Assembly: GCA_016200045.1 (NCBI GenBank) | Contig: JACQFN010000018.1 | Span: forward strand, 1 to 64,000 | Length of the DNA: 64,000 bases | Reading direction: 5' to 3' | From: Nitrososphaerota archaeon | GTDB taxonomy: Archaea > Thermoproteota > Nitrososphaeria > Nitrososphaerales > Gagatemarchaeaceae | Part shown: piece by piece, positions 25,747 through 33,514 of the stretch | Layout: every line of letters starts with the position of its first letter | How positions within the stretch are numbered: position 1 is the first letter of the stretch | The notes under the pieces: generated by a model | Database searches by the model: none | What the model was told of the DNA's origin: nothing | The model's input: the letters and a program-made list of their open reading frames with translations, nothing else | Position numbers and translations under genes: made by a program

Positions 25747-26346
25747 TCAGCGGCTTACCCTTACCGCTCCCCCGCGCGGCTCAGTCTCCACGAAGACTTC
25801 GGCTTCGAACGATTCTACCGTGGTGCGCGGGTCGAGCCAAGCGTCAGGAGGGAGGCCAGCCTTCATGCATGCCTGGGCGAGGAATTCCGACTGGTTCATC
25901 CCGTGTTCCGTCGCGACCTGGGGGAAGAGGAGGCCGCTGGTCTGGCCATCGGACACCACGAGACCATCCAACCCGATTCTCACCCTAGATGGCATGTCCG
26001 ACCTGGGGTCGCTCACAATGACTGACGGGGGAGTGAGCACGCTCACCTCCATGATCACCGTCCCGAGTTCCTCGGCCCTCAGAGGAGGGAACCTGGGGTC
26101 TTGCGAGGCCGCAGCAACTGCCGCTTCGCACACGGCTTCTCCGAGTTTGAGTACCGGAAGGGGAAAACCGACGCATCCTCTGAGGTTGTCCGGGCCCGAT
26201 GAGGCAAGGGTGATGGTCACGAAGGCACCGCGCTTCTCCTCCATGTAGGGTGACGCAGCAGGAACGGAGACTCCCCTCCCGAGGACCCAATCCTCCACGG
26301 CAGAACGGGCGAGCTTGACCAGGGCTTCGCCTTCGGTTTCCGTCAA
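25747..26346 (-). CDS. AMMECR1 domain protein
   Basis: A 199-residue protein of the AMMECR1/TIGR00296 family, with the hallmark LRGCVGF segment, DPRFPPLRAEEL and the C-terminal FLAQACMKAGLPPDAW. Family members occur in most archaea; their biochemical role is unknown, and some neighbour MEMO-type dioxygenases. TTG start, 13 bases after the Mut7-C stop, and 3 bases before the glycosyltransferase. Confidence 0.88.
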   Translation of the reverse strand: MTETEGEALVKLARSAVEDWVLGRGVSVPAASPYMEEKRGAFVTITLASSGPDNLRGCVGFPLPVLKLGEAVCEAAVAAASQDPRFPPLRAEELGTVIMEVSVLTPPSVIVSDPRSDMPSRVRIGLDGLVVSDGQTSGLLFPQVATEHGMNQSEFLAQACMKAGLPPDAWLDPRTTVESFEAEVFVETEPRGGAVRVSR

Positions 26347-26359
26347 AGCCAGTTGATGT

Positions 26360-26911
26360 TCACCCCTCCTTCGATGGAAGCCGGCTTCCGAACGACCTTA
26401 ACTTTTTCCAGTGGCTCCCCTTCCAGTAATGCCGGCCGCATCCCGAGCATCTGAAGAACTTCCGATGCCTCGCGAATACTCTCGGAGGTACCCTTCCGAC
26501 GACTTCCGCCCTCCCTACAACCTGAAGTCCCCCGCCGCACAGCGAACAGAGAGGGACCCCCCTCGTTATCCTGAGTCCCAATGGCCCTGCCGCGAGCAAG
26601 ACAGACGATAGCCTGCGGCCGTCGCTCGGCCCTCTAACGAGGACGGCGGGGATGTGCCTGGCGCGTGCGGTCTCTGCGAGAGACCTGTCTGCGGTCAGGA
26701 TTACCCGCCTCTCACGTCTTGCGACCTCTATGATCCCCTGGTCACCGCCCAGCCGGTAGTAGGAGGCATCTAGGCCGAGAATCCTGAGCTTCCGGGCGAA
26801 CGAACCCAACATGGCGTCCACGACGAACCTCGGATCGGCGTCTAAGTCGGGGGCGCCTGGGAAATTCTGTATGGTCAGGCCGCTATCTCGTCGTTTCAGC
26901 GTTCTTGACAA
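26360..26911 (-). CDS. Mut7-C (PIN-like) RNase/zinc-ribbon protein
   Basis: A 183-residue Mut7-C family protein. FVVDAMLGSFARKLRILGLD and VILTADRSLAETA form the PIN-like nuclease part with acidic residues. The C-terminal zinc ribbon has CSLCGG and CSGCGRHYWKGSHW. Likely an RNase; the target is unknown. TTG 26911 is used, which overlaps the TyrRS end by 29 bases; the first 30 residues are unlike the family, so GTG 26821 or another nearby initiation site is possible. Confidence 0.82.
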   Translation of the reverse strand: MSRTLKRRDSGLTIQNFPGAPDLDADPRFVVDAMLGSFARKLRILGLDASYYRLGGDQGIIEVARRERRVILTADRSLAETARARHIPAVLVRGPSDGRRLSSVLLAAGPLGLRITRGVPLCSLCGGGLQVVGRAEVVGRVPPRVFARHRKFFRCSGCGRHYWKGSHWKKLRSFGSRLPSKEG

Positions 26912-27971
26912 CTTGGTAGAGCTTCTTTGCAGCTGGGTCCCTCTCGAAGTGCTCCCTGATGGGGGAGATTATCCTGTCCAGCGATTCCGCAACCCCCTTC
27001 TTCAGGTCAGCCGGGTGGAGCGAGCCGTCCCGGAACGCCCTTGCCAGCTCGTCGTAGGACGAAAACTCCGTGTTGCCTCCGTACTTCGCGGCCCTTTCTA
27101 TCCCGAGAGATTTCGCCTTCCTGAATATGATGTAGCGACAGTACTCGATGAGTACGTTCCCCTCGAGCACCTTGGGGGGGCAGTACGCGGAGTTGATCTT
27201 GGAAAGAATCCTGTCACTGCTGTCGTGCACGAAAATCGAGGTCTCCGGTTTGCTCTTGCTCATCTTGCTGGATATCTGGCGGTCGATCTCCCCGCTCTCG
27301 TCGTACCCTTCGGGGTCCTTGTTCCCCTGGAGGCCTATCAGCATGTGATGGTGGACGGCAACCGGCTTCTTCCACTTCATCTTCTCCGCGACCTCCCTCG
27401 CGAGGATGTTCGCCCGCCTCTGGTCGAGGCCGAGCTGGCAGATGTCGACGTCGAGCCAGAAAATGTCAGCGACCTGCATCATCGGGTAGAGGAGCTGCGC
27501 GGTCTGGATGAGGTCCCTGGAGGTCCTTCCCATGATCGTGATTGCCCGCTGGGTCCTGGCGAGGGTAGAGTTCTGGGCGACAGCGATGACCTTCTTCCAG
27601 TACTCCTCGTCGGCGGCTGCTTCACTCGTCCACAGGACCTCAACCTTGCTCATGTCCACTCCTGCTGCCTTCCATACTTCGACGAAGTACTTCCCCACCT
27701 GCTGGATCATTTCAAGGTCCCCGCCCATCTTGTTGTTTACCCAGCCGAACCAGTCGGCGATCCAGAGCTTCATTCTCACACCGGCCTTTAGCAGGTCGTC
27801 AACGAGGATTGGCCTGAGCACACCGAAGGGCAGGTGCGCGAGCCCGCTCGGTTCGAACCCGTCATACGCAGTTGGATGGTCGTTCGTTTCGAGGAGGGTC
27901 CTGAGCTCTCTCTCGGTTATGATCTCCTCTCCCACGCCCTTGATGTACTGGAGCCGGTCTTCTAGGTCCAC
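26883..27971 (-). CDS. tyrS: Tyrosyl-tRNA synthetase (archaeal type)
   Basis: A 362-residue class I synthetase. It has AYDGFEPSGLAHLPFG (HIGH-equivalent), a MQVADIFWLDVDICQLGLDQR region typical of TyrRS and the KMSKSKP loop. It charges tRNA-Tyr, whose intron-rich gene lies about 3 kb away. A longer open frame begins at 28115 but runs into the next gene; GTG 27971 (VDLEDRLQYIKG) gives a normal N-terminus and lies about 27 bases after a TATA-like GGTTTTATCG. Confidence 0.92.
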   Translation of the reverse strand: MDLEDRLQYIKGVGEEIITERELRTLLETNDHPTAYDGFEPSGLAHLPFGVLRPILVDDLLKAGVRMKLWIADWFGWVNNKMGGDLEMIQQVGKYFVEVWKAAGVDMSKVEVLWTSEAAADEEYWKKVIAVAQNSTLARTQRAITIMGRTSRDLIQTAQLLYPMMQVADIFWLDVDICQLGLDQRRANILAREVAEKMKWKKPVAVHHHMLIGLQGNKDPEGYDESGEIDRQISSKMSKSKPETSIFVHDSSDRILSKINSAYCPPKVLEGNVLIEYCRYIIFRKAKSLGIERAAKYGGNTEFSSYDELARAFRDGSLHPADLKKGVAESLDRIISPIREHFERDPAAKKLYQVVKNAETTR

Positions 27972-28008
27972 GGCTGAGGCCTCCCGCGCCCTCGGCCGAT
28001 AAAACCGT

Positions 28009-28452
28009 TCAAGTCTGGCGTCTCTGGAGGGAAAGGGCAGCGACTGCGAGCCCGAAGGTGAAGACTGCAAGGCCCTGATGCGCTGCAACGAGAAGTGCTT
28101 CTTCCTGTCCGACAATCACCGCCCCTCCGAGGAGCACCTGGGCGAACAGCAAGATGGAAGCGGCGATGAGAGTCCGCCTAACTCCTGTGGAAGCTGCCGG
28201 GTCCCTAAGGTACAGAGCCGTGGTGACGAAAAGTAGGAGCGTAGACAGCGCAGCGAGTATCCTGTGCATGTACTCGGCTACAGGGCCCAACTCGAGCGGA
28301 GGGAAGGCACCTCCCAGGCAGCCAGGCCAGTCCCTTGGGAGTTCCGTCCCGCACTTGTCCCCGAAGCCGGCGACGGTCACGTAGGCACCGACTACTATCG
28401 CCATGAAGATAGACGCTATCGTGAGGAACAGCAGAATCTGCTTTCCCTGCAA
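28009..28452 (-). CDS. ctaA: Half-size heme A synthase (CtaA/COX15-like)
   Basis: A 147-residue protein with four membrane helices, matching one half of bacterial CtaA. It has VVGAYVTVAGFGDKCG with a second Cys in WPGCLG (a disulfide-type pair on the outer side), the heme-ligand region EYMHRILA and a second His in VAAHQGLAVF. Heme A synthase oxidises heme O to heme A. Short four-helix forms occur in archaea and could act as homodimers, so this is not a fragment. TTG start with TATA-like CCTTAAAGG about 28 bases upstream. With ctaB (30170) it indicates an A-type heme-copper oxidase, encoded outside the window. Confidence 0.85.
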   Translation of the reverse strand: MQGKQILLFLTIASIFMAIVVGAYVTVAGFGDKCGTELPRDWPGCLGGAFPPLELGPVAEYMHRILAALSTLLLFVTTALYLRDPAASTGVRRTLIAASILLFAQVLLGGAVIVGQEEALLVAAHQGLAVFTFGLAVAALSLQRRQT

Positions 28453-28494
28453 TACTTTTGGGCCGTCTCGGTTGACCTTTAAGGAGTTCTAGGG

Positions 28495-28824
28495 CTACCT
28501 GACCAAACCGTCAATCTTGGTCTTGAATACGGCAGACGGGACTGCTCCGATCACGATGTCCTCTACTTTCCCTTTGGCGAAAAGCATCACGGTCGGGATG
28601 CTCATTATTCCGAACTGGGCGGCCAGTTCCTGGTTGTCATCCGTGTCGATCTTCACGAACTTCACCTTTCCGTCGTACTCCTTGGAGAGTTGATCCATTA
28701 TCGGGGTGATAACCCTGCAGGGTCCGCACCAGTCGGCATAGAAGTCGACCACGACCGGCTTTTCCGATTTCACTACCTCTTCCTGGAAGCTCGTTCCGCT
28801 TATCTTCTGGACTGTCTCACTCAT
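28495..28824 (-). CDS. trxA: Thioredoxin
   Basis: A 109-residue thioredoxin with the redox motif W32-C33-G-P-C36, the buried VVDFYADW strand and cis-proline segment IPTVMLF. It is a general dithiol reductant. It lies between ctaA and ThiI on the same strand; thiol supply for heme A synthase or ThiI is a plausible context-based role. Confidence 0.95.
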   Translation of the reverse strand: MSETVQKISGTSFQEEVVKSEKPVVVDFYADWCGPCRVITPIMDQLSKEYDGKVKFVKIDTDDNQELAAQFGIMSIPTVMLFAKGKVEDIVIGAVPSAVFKTKIDGLVR

Positions 28825-28861
28825 TCACTGTCATTATCGACGGTGGAACTTCCCGCTTATA

Positions 28862-30121
28862 TTATTGTCTCACGTTCGAGGCATGGAGCGGTTCCCCCGG
28901 CTCTCCGGGGATGACTCCTGCGCTGACGCCCATTTCCTTGAGCGGAGAAGCCTTGAGCGAACCGGTAGCAGGGTCGAACGAGACAAGGGTGGCGGCGTCG
29001 ACAGATTCTCTCGCAAGCTGATCGAAGGCGAGACGCTCCGCGAATTGGGAAATCAATTCTCTCTTCGCCCGAGTCTTTGGATGCCTTGTTACGATCGCGC
29101 AGCAGTCTTTGTACTCCTCGAGCGAGACTTCGTATGTCCCGATCTTCCTGGCGAGCTGGATGACTTCCTCCTTGTCGTATGCCAGGAGGGGCCTGAGGAT
29201 CGGGAGCGAGGAGCCCTCGTCGAATACCCCGAGGTTCCAGACGGTCTGGGAGGCTGCCTGGGCCAGGCAGTCCCCGGTCGAAATGGCGGAGGCGCCGAAC
29301 TTCGCGGCGAGCGACTCCGCGGTCACACGCATGAAGCGTCTGAACAAGGACGGCTCCAGGTCTCCTGGGACCCCCGTAGTCGCTATCTGATACTGCGCAA
29401 ACGGGACCAGGACCACCGTGCTCTTGCCAGAGTAGTCTGAGAGCCGCCTGACCTCCTTGATGACCTTGCTCTTGATGGCGTATTCCGGGGTCGGCGCGAG
29501 GTAGAAATGAAGGTAGACGGGTCTGCATCCTCGCTTCATCATGAGCCAAGCTGCAACCGGGGAGTCTATCCCCCCCGAGAATAGGTGGAGCACCCTGCCG
29601 GAGGTGCCCACGGGAAGGCCACCCGGGCCCCTTGACTTCGAGGAATAGACCATGGCCATTCCCTTCAACACGTCGACGTTGACGGCTAGATCCGGCTCCG
29701 AGAGGCTTACCGTCCTTCCCGTCCTCGACACGACGTCCCCCCCGAGCCTTGTCGCCAGTTCCTGGGAGCCGATTGGAAAGGATTTGTCGGTCCTCCGGGC
29801 GGTTATCCTGAACGTCCCTCCGGGATGAGACTCCGCGCGCGCCACAACCTCCTCCCTGATGCTGTCGTATTCGGAGGGGACGATCGAGGCACGGGCGAAC
29901 CATGCCACCCCGAACACCTTGGCGATTCGTTCCTCCGCGTCTGACTCATCCCCTTCGAAATCCAAGACTAGCCTTCCTTCGCTTTCATGGACAGCGACCT
30001 TTCCTACCTGCGCCAGCGCCCTTCTCAGGTTGTATCTGAGCAGGCGCGCGAACACGGGCCTGTTCTTCCCTTTCAGCGCGATTTCCGAATAGTGCACGAC
30101 ATACGTTGACTTCATCTTCAT
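28862..30121 (-). CDS. thiI: tRNA 4-thiouridine synthetase ThiI (archaeal form)
   Basis: A 419-residue protein with a ferredoxin-like/THUMP N-terminus (HYSEIALKGKNR, then FRITARRTDKSFP and LGGDVVSRTG), an intact PP-loop SGGIDSP (182-188), STGDCLAQAASQT and EYKDCCAIV near residue 335. It lacks the C-terminal rhodanese domain of the E. coli enzyme, as most archaeal forms do. It likely makes s4U8 in tRNA using the CC pair. A second, degenerate copy lies at 23622. ATG start with TATA-like GCATTTATCA about 26 bases upstream. Confidence 0.93.
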   Translation of the reverse strand: MKMKSTYVVHYSEIALKGKNRPVFARLLRYNLRRALAQVGKVAVHESEGRLVLDFEGDESDAEERIAKVFGVAWFARASIVPSEYDSIREEVVARAESHPGGTFRITARRTDKSFPIGSQELATRLGGDVVSRTGRTVSLSEPDLAVNVDVLKGMAMVYSSKSRGPGGLPVGTSGRVLHLFSGGIDSPVAAWLMMKRGCRPVYLHFYLAPTPEYAIKSKVIKEVRRLSDYSGKSTVVLVPFAQYQIATTGVPGDLEPSLFRRFMRVTAESLAAKFGASAISTGDCLAQAASQTVWNLGVFDEGSSLPILRPLLAYDKEEVIQLARKIGTYEVSLEEYKDCCAIVTRHPKTRAKRELISQFAERLAFDQLARESVDAATLVSFDPATGSLKASPLKEMGVSAGVIPGEPGEPLHASNVRQ

Positions 30122-30169
30122 TCTCCCTTCAATCGAGGGCGGTGATAAATGCTGCCCGTCCTGCGGAGT

Positions 30170-31057
30170 CTACACGAGGACCGAGACCATCGCGGCGATG
30201 AAGATTACGGCGAGGTAAGGGCTGGAGAACTTGAACGCCAGCCAGGCGTTGTCCTTGGTAGGAGACCTGAGAAGCTTGATGTTGGTCAAGAGAAGCGCAC
30301 CGTCGAATACGACGGCAACCCCCAGGTAGAGGAGAAGACCAACCCCGCTCAGAAAGAACGAGAACATCAGGCTCACGGGTATCAGAAGCAGGGTGTTCGC
30401 GACGATGTAGCGGGAGGCAGCCCTGGGGCCAACTAGGGATGGGAGCATGGGGATGCCCACGGCCGAATAGTCCTCGTCTGTGATTACGGCAAGGCTCCAG
30501 AAGTGGGTCGGGGTCCAGACGAAGACAAGGGCGGCAAGGATCCATGCGATTATTGAGCTCTCCAGCGTCACTGCATACCAGCCCGCCAAGGCCGCGCAGC
30601 TCCCTGCGAACCCGCCGAGGACTATGTTCCAACTAGTCCTGGGTTTCAGCCAGATCGTGTAGACTGGGACGTAGACGAAGGCCCCGAGCGCGATGAAGGC
30701 TGTCGAAACCAGGTTGACGGTGAGGAATGCGGTCCCGACCCCGAGGAAAAGCAGCCCGAACCCCACGAAGAGCGCGTGTGACGCAGGGACGATTCGGTGC
30801 GAGGGAAGGGGCCTGCTCCGAGTCCTCCTCATTTGAGAATCGATTCCGATCTCCAGGTAGCTGTTGAGCGCGAGCGCCCCGGCCGACGCCAAGGCGCCCC
30901 CGAGGAGGACCCCGATCAAGACGCCTGTGTCAGGGACGGTCTTGTGGGCGACCAAGTTCGTCGAGACCACAGCCGACCCGAGCGCCACCATCACGAGAAG
31001 CGGGACTATCTTGGGCTTCGTAAGCGCGACGTAGTCGGAAAAGGTAGCGCGGACCAT
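30170..31057 (-). CDS. ctaB: Protoheme IX farnesyltransferase (heme O synthase)
   Basis: A 295-residue polytopic UbiA-family prenyltransferase with NSYLEIGIDSQMRRTRSRPL (N/D-x-M-x-RTRxRP), YTIWLKPRTSWNIVLGG, and DEDYSAVGIPMLP, specific for CtaB/COX10. It adds farnesyl to heme b, giving heme O for CtaA. TATA-like CAAAATACG lies about 29 bases before the ATG. Confidence 0.94.
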   Translation of the reverse strand: MVRATFSDYVALTKPKIVPLLVMVALGSAVVSTNLVAHKTVPDTGVLIGVLLGGALASAGALALNSYLEIGIDSQMRRTRSRPLPSHRIVPASHALFVGFGLLFLGVGTAFLTVNLVSTAFIALGAFVYVPVYTIWLKPRTSWNIVLGGFAGSCAALAGWYAVTLESSIIAWILAALVFVWTPTHFWSLAVITDEDYSAVGIPMLPSLVGPRAASRYIVANTLLLIPVSLMFSFFLSGVGLLLYLGVAVVFDGALLLTNIKLLRSPTKDNAWLAFKFSSPYLAVIFIAAMVSVLV

Positions 31058-31110
31058 TTCGGCCCGTTACGTCCGCGTCGCGTATTTTGGCTTTGCTTTT
31101 CCTGCGGAAA

Positions 31111-31121
31111 CCCTTAAGAAA
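31111..31121 (+). promoter_or_regulatory. TATA-like promoter of the tRNA-Tyr gene
   Basis: CCCTTAAGAAA lies about 28 bases before the first base of the mature tRNA. Confidence 0.5.
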
Positions 31122-31166
31122 TCTCAGGGGGTCGCGCGTTCGTCCCGCGGTAGCTCAGCCTGGTAG

Positions 31167-31182
31167 AACCAGAGGTGCCAAA
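31167..31182 (+). other. tRNA-Tyr intron 1, in the D-stem
   Basis: Sixteen bases between tRNA positions 22 and 23. UGGU (31161-31164) pairs with GCCA (31177-31180) as the 4-bp central helix. Three-base bulges AG/A and AA/A hold the cut sites, and an ACC-AGA-GGT hairpin closes the intron. Removal restores D-stem GAGC. Confidence 0.85.
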
Positions 31183-31197
31183 AGCTTCCGGCTGTAG

Positions 31198-31242
31198 AGG
31201 TCGGCCATCGGCTGACCCGTCCAGCCTATTCAGGCAACAGTG
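31198..31242 (+). other. tRNA-Tyr intron 2, anticodon loop 37/38
   Basis: Forty-five bases at the canonical archaeal position. CUGU (31192-31195) pairs with ACAG (31237-31240), giving bulges AG/A and TG/A. The intron also carries an 8-bp hairpin, 31199-31206 with 31210-31217. Confidence 0.9.
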
Positions 31243-31264
31243 ACCGGAGTGTCGTCGGCTCGAA

Positions 31265-31287
31265 AGGCGCTTGAATGCGCCCGGAGG
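31265..31287 (+). other. tRNA-Tyr intron 3, T-loop 59/60
   Basis: Twenty-three bases. A GGCGC/GCGCC hairpin (31266-31270 with 31277-31281) closes it; central helix CTCG with CGGA has three pairs and one C-A mismatch, so the motif is relaxed and the boundaries could shift by a base. Confidence 0.75.
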
Positions 31288-31371
31288 TCCGACCCGCGGG
31301 ACTTCAGAGGCAAGGGTTATTCCCCTCGGGGGTCAGCAACCCATATTGAGGGAGAAGTTCACCCATCTCTC

Positions 31372-31560
31372 ATGAAGTTTTGGATCCCGGCCGCCGTCCT
31401 CGTCCTCGCGGCTGCGGCGTTCGTGCTGTTCTACACTCTCGCGACCGCGGAAAAAGAGGGGGCATCCTCATTTGGGCTCGTCAACCTGGTGGGTCTTGCG
31501 ACGGTTGTCTTGGGGATTACCGCGGCCTTCGTCATGCTGAGGCGGGCATCGCCCCCGTAG
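31372..31560 (+). CDS. Two-helix small membrane protein
   Basis: A 62-residue protein of two membrane segments: IPAAVLVLAAAAFVLFYTLA and GLVNLVGLATVVLGITAAFV, joined by a short charged turn and ending in MLRRASPP. ATG 31372 is chosen from a TATA-like CCATATTGAG about 27 bases upstream; an open frame extends to 31240 but overlaps the tRNA. Unrecognised. It may be an accessory subunit of a membrane complex. Confidence 0.6.
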   Translation: MKFWIPAAVLVLAAAAFVLFYTLATAEKEGASSFGLVNLVGLATVVLGITAAFVMLRRASPP

Positions 31561-32550
31561 TCATTTCTTGTCGTAAAGGTGACAGGCCACAAAGTGACCG
31601 GGGCTCCTTTCCACTAGAGCGGGCTCATCGACTCTGCACCTCTCAAAGACAAAGGGGCACCTGGTATGGAACCTGCAAGCCGGTGGCGGGTTGATGGCGC
31701 TGGGGATGTCGCCGGGGACCATCAGCCTCTCCCGCTTGCGTTCCGGGTCGGGGACGGGGACGGAGGAGATTAGCGCCTTCGTGTATGGGTGCATCGGATT
31801 CACGAAGGTGTCTTGCCTGCTCCCCCGTTCTACGATTTGGCCAAGATACATTATCGCCACGTTGTCTGAGAAGTATTTCGCGATAGCGAGGTCGTGGGTT
31901 ATGATGAGCATCGTCAGGTCGAGCTCCTGCTTGAGCTCGAGGATGAGCTTCAGGATTTGGGCCCTGACCGAGACGTCCAGCATGGCGACCGGTTCGTCAG
32001 CGACCAGGTAGACTGGGTCGAGCACCAGGGCCCGGGCGATTACGACCCTCTGGCGCTGTCCCCCGCTGAGCTCGTGAGGAAAGCGGGAGTAGAACTCTTC
32101 AGCCGGCAAGAGCCCTACTCGCTCCATTATCTTCAAGGCCCTCTCTTTCTGGTCGCTGACACTCCCCAGTCTGTTGAATTCCAGTGGCTGCCGGATGGCC
32201 TCGCCTATGGTGATCCTGGGATTGAGGGCCGCCGTCGGGTCCTGATACACCATCTGGGCAGACCTTCGGAACGATTCTAGGTCCTTGTCTTTGAAGGACG
32301 CGACTTCCTTACCATTGAACGTGACTGAGCCCGAAGAGGGAAGATGCACCCTGAGGGTCAGTTTGCCGAAGGTAGTCTTCCCGCTCCCGCTTTCGCCCAC
32401 TAGGGCCAGGACGGTCCCCTTCTCGACCCCTATGGTGACGTCGTCGACCGCGCGGAGAAAGCGCTCCCTCTTCCCCAGGACCCCCTCGAGCAGGCTTCTC
32501 CTCACTGGGAAGTACTTCTTGAGGCGCTTCGCCTCCACGAGGTATGTCAC
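31561..32550 (-). CDS. Oligopeptide ABC transporter ATPase, OppF/DppF-like
   Basis: A 329-residue ABC ATPase: Walker A GESGSGKTT, QDPTAALNPR Q-loop, signature LSGGQRQR and Walker B YLVADEPVAMLD. The C-terminal oligopeptide-transporter domain (PPPACRFHTRCPF, then CHLYDKK) carries several cysteines typical of this subfamily. GTG 32550 overlaps the preceding gene's TGA by 4 bases; a longer frame to 32670 runs into that gene. It is the last gene of the peptide importer operon. Confidence 0.92.
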   Translation of the reverse strand: MTYLVEAKRLKKYFPVRRSLLEGVLGKRERFLRAVDDVTIGVEKGTVLALVGESGSGKTTFGKLTLRVHLPSSGSVTFNGKEVASFKDKDLESFRRSAQMVYQDPTAALNPRITIGEAIRQPLEFNRLGSVSDQKERALKIMERVGLLPAEEFYSRFPHELSGGQRQRVVIARALVLDPVYLVADEPVAMLDVSVRAQILKLILELKQELDLTMLIITHDLAIAKYFSDNVAIMYLGQIVERGSRQDTFVNPMHPYTKALISSVPVPDPERKRERLMVPGDIPSAINPPPACRFHTRCPFVFERCRVDEPALVERSPGHFVACHLYDKK

Positions 32551-33512
32551 TTTTCCTTCCCCGCATACAGGTGACAAGCCACGAGGTGTCCTGGTTCCAC
32601 CTCTGTCAGCACGGGAGCTTCGACCCGGCACCTTGCGAACGCGAACGGACACCTCGGCACGAACTGGCATCCTACGCGGGGTTTCGTAAGGTCAGGGGGA
32701 GACCCCGGGATGGATTCCAGCGAAGCAGACTCTGCCTCGATGTTGGGGACCAGCTTCAGGAGCAGCTGGGTGTAAGGGAATAGCGGGCTTCTGAATATCG
32801 TCCTGGCGTCGGCGAGCTCCATTATTTCCCCAGCGTACATGATGGCGATCCTGTCCGCGACCTCTGCGACAACCCCTAGGTTGTGGGTAACCAACAGCAT
32901 CGATAGGTCTGTCTTTGCCTTGAGCCGGCCTATCAGGTCAAGGATCTGGGCTTCGATTATGACATCCAGGGAGGTGGTAGGTTCGTCGGCTACCAGTACC
33001 TTGGGGTCGAGGGCCAGCGCCAGGCCGATCATCACCCTCTGTTTGAGCCCCCCGCTGAGCTGGTGAGGATAGTCCTTCATTCTGTCCTCGGGGACGCCGA
33101 GGTCGCTCAGAATCTGCCTGCACTTTGCGACCGCCTCTTCCTTGCTCGTCTCAGGTTGATGGGCTCGAATGGCTTCGACAAAGTGATCTTTCACACGCTT
33201 GACCGGGTTCAATGAAGTGGTGGGGTCCTGGAAGACCATCGCGATCTCCCTTCCTCGAATCTTCCTGAGTTCCTTGTCACCCAGAGTCAGGATCTCCTTG
33301 CCGTCCAACTTGACGCTCCCTCTCACGACCTTCCCAGGACGAGGGACGAGTCTGGCGAGCGCGAAGCCAAGGGTGGTCTTTCCGCAGCCGGATTCCCCAA
33401 CGAGTCCCAGGGTCTCGCGTTTTGCCAGGCTGAAAGAGGCGTCTCTTACGGCCCTCAGCTCCCCTTTCTGCGTGAAGTAGCTGACGCTCAGGTGCGAGAC
33501 TTCGAGAGACAA
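32547..33512 (-). CDS. Oligopeptide ABC transporter ATPase, OppD/DppD-like
   Basis: A 321-residue ABC ATPase with GESGCGKTT, QDPTTSLNPV, LSGGLKQR (a slight variant of the signature) and VLVADEPTTSLD, plus the same Cys-containing C-terminal domain (VGCQFVPRCPF, CHLYAG). It pairs with OppF to drive peptide import. It starts 2 bases after the oppC stop. Confidence 0.92.
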   Translation of the reverse strand: MSLEVSHLSVSYFTQKGELRAVRDASFSLAKRETLGLVGESGCGKTTLGFALARLVPRPGKVVRGSVKLDGKEILTLGDKELRKIRGREIAMVFQDPTTSLNPVKRVKDHFVEAIRAHQPETSKEEAVAKCRQILSDLGVPEDRMKDYPHQLSGGLKQRVMIGLALALDPKVLVADEPTTSLDVIIEAQILDLIGRLKAKTDLSMLLVTHNLGVVAEVADRIAIMYAGEIMELADARTIFRSPLFPYTQLLLKLVPNIEAESASLESIPGSPPDLTKPRVGCQFVPRCPFAFARCRVEAPVLTEVEPGHLVACHLYAGKEK

Positions 33513-33514
33513 CG

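Larger units (their letters stand above)
31144..31301 (+). tRNA. tRNA-Tyr (GTA) with three introns
   Basis: Exons assemble into a standard 74-base tRNA: acceptor CCCGCGG/CCGCGGG, TA at 8-9, D-stem GCTC/GAGC, loop AGCCTGGTA, anticodon stem TCCGG/CCGGA, loop CTGTAGA with anticodon GTA, variable GTGTC, T-stem GTCGG/CCGAC, T-loop CTCGAAT, discriminator A. C1-G72 and A73 are the archaeal tRNA-Tyr identity elements. The gene is 158 bases long because three segments (16, 45 and 23 bases) interrupt it, at 22/23, 37/38 and 59/60 in standard numbering; each can form a bulge-helix-bulge. CCA is not encoded. A TATA-like box lies about 28 bases upstream. Confidence 0.92.

Noticed and set aside
26343-26540. 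65-residue frame on the minus strand between AMMECR1 and Mut7-C genes
   Set aside because: It overlaps the C-terminal codons of the Mut7-C gene in another frame and resembles nothing.
27972-28115. N-terminal extension of TyrRS
   Set aside because: It overlaps ctaA and is unlike TyrRS; GTG 27971 with TATA spacing is better.
28009-28452. Short CtaA as a truncated pseudogene
   Set aside because: It has a TATA box, an intact frame and all four helices with Cys and His; four-helix forms exist.
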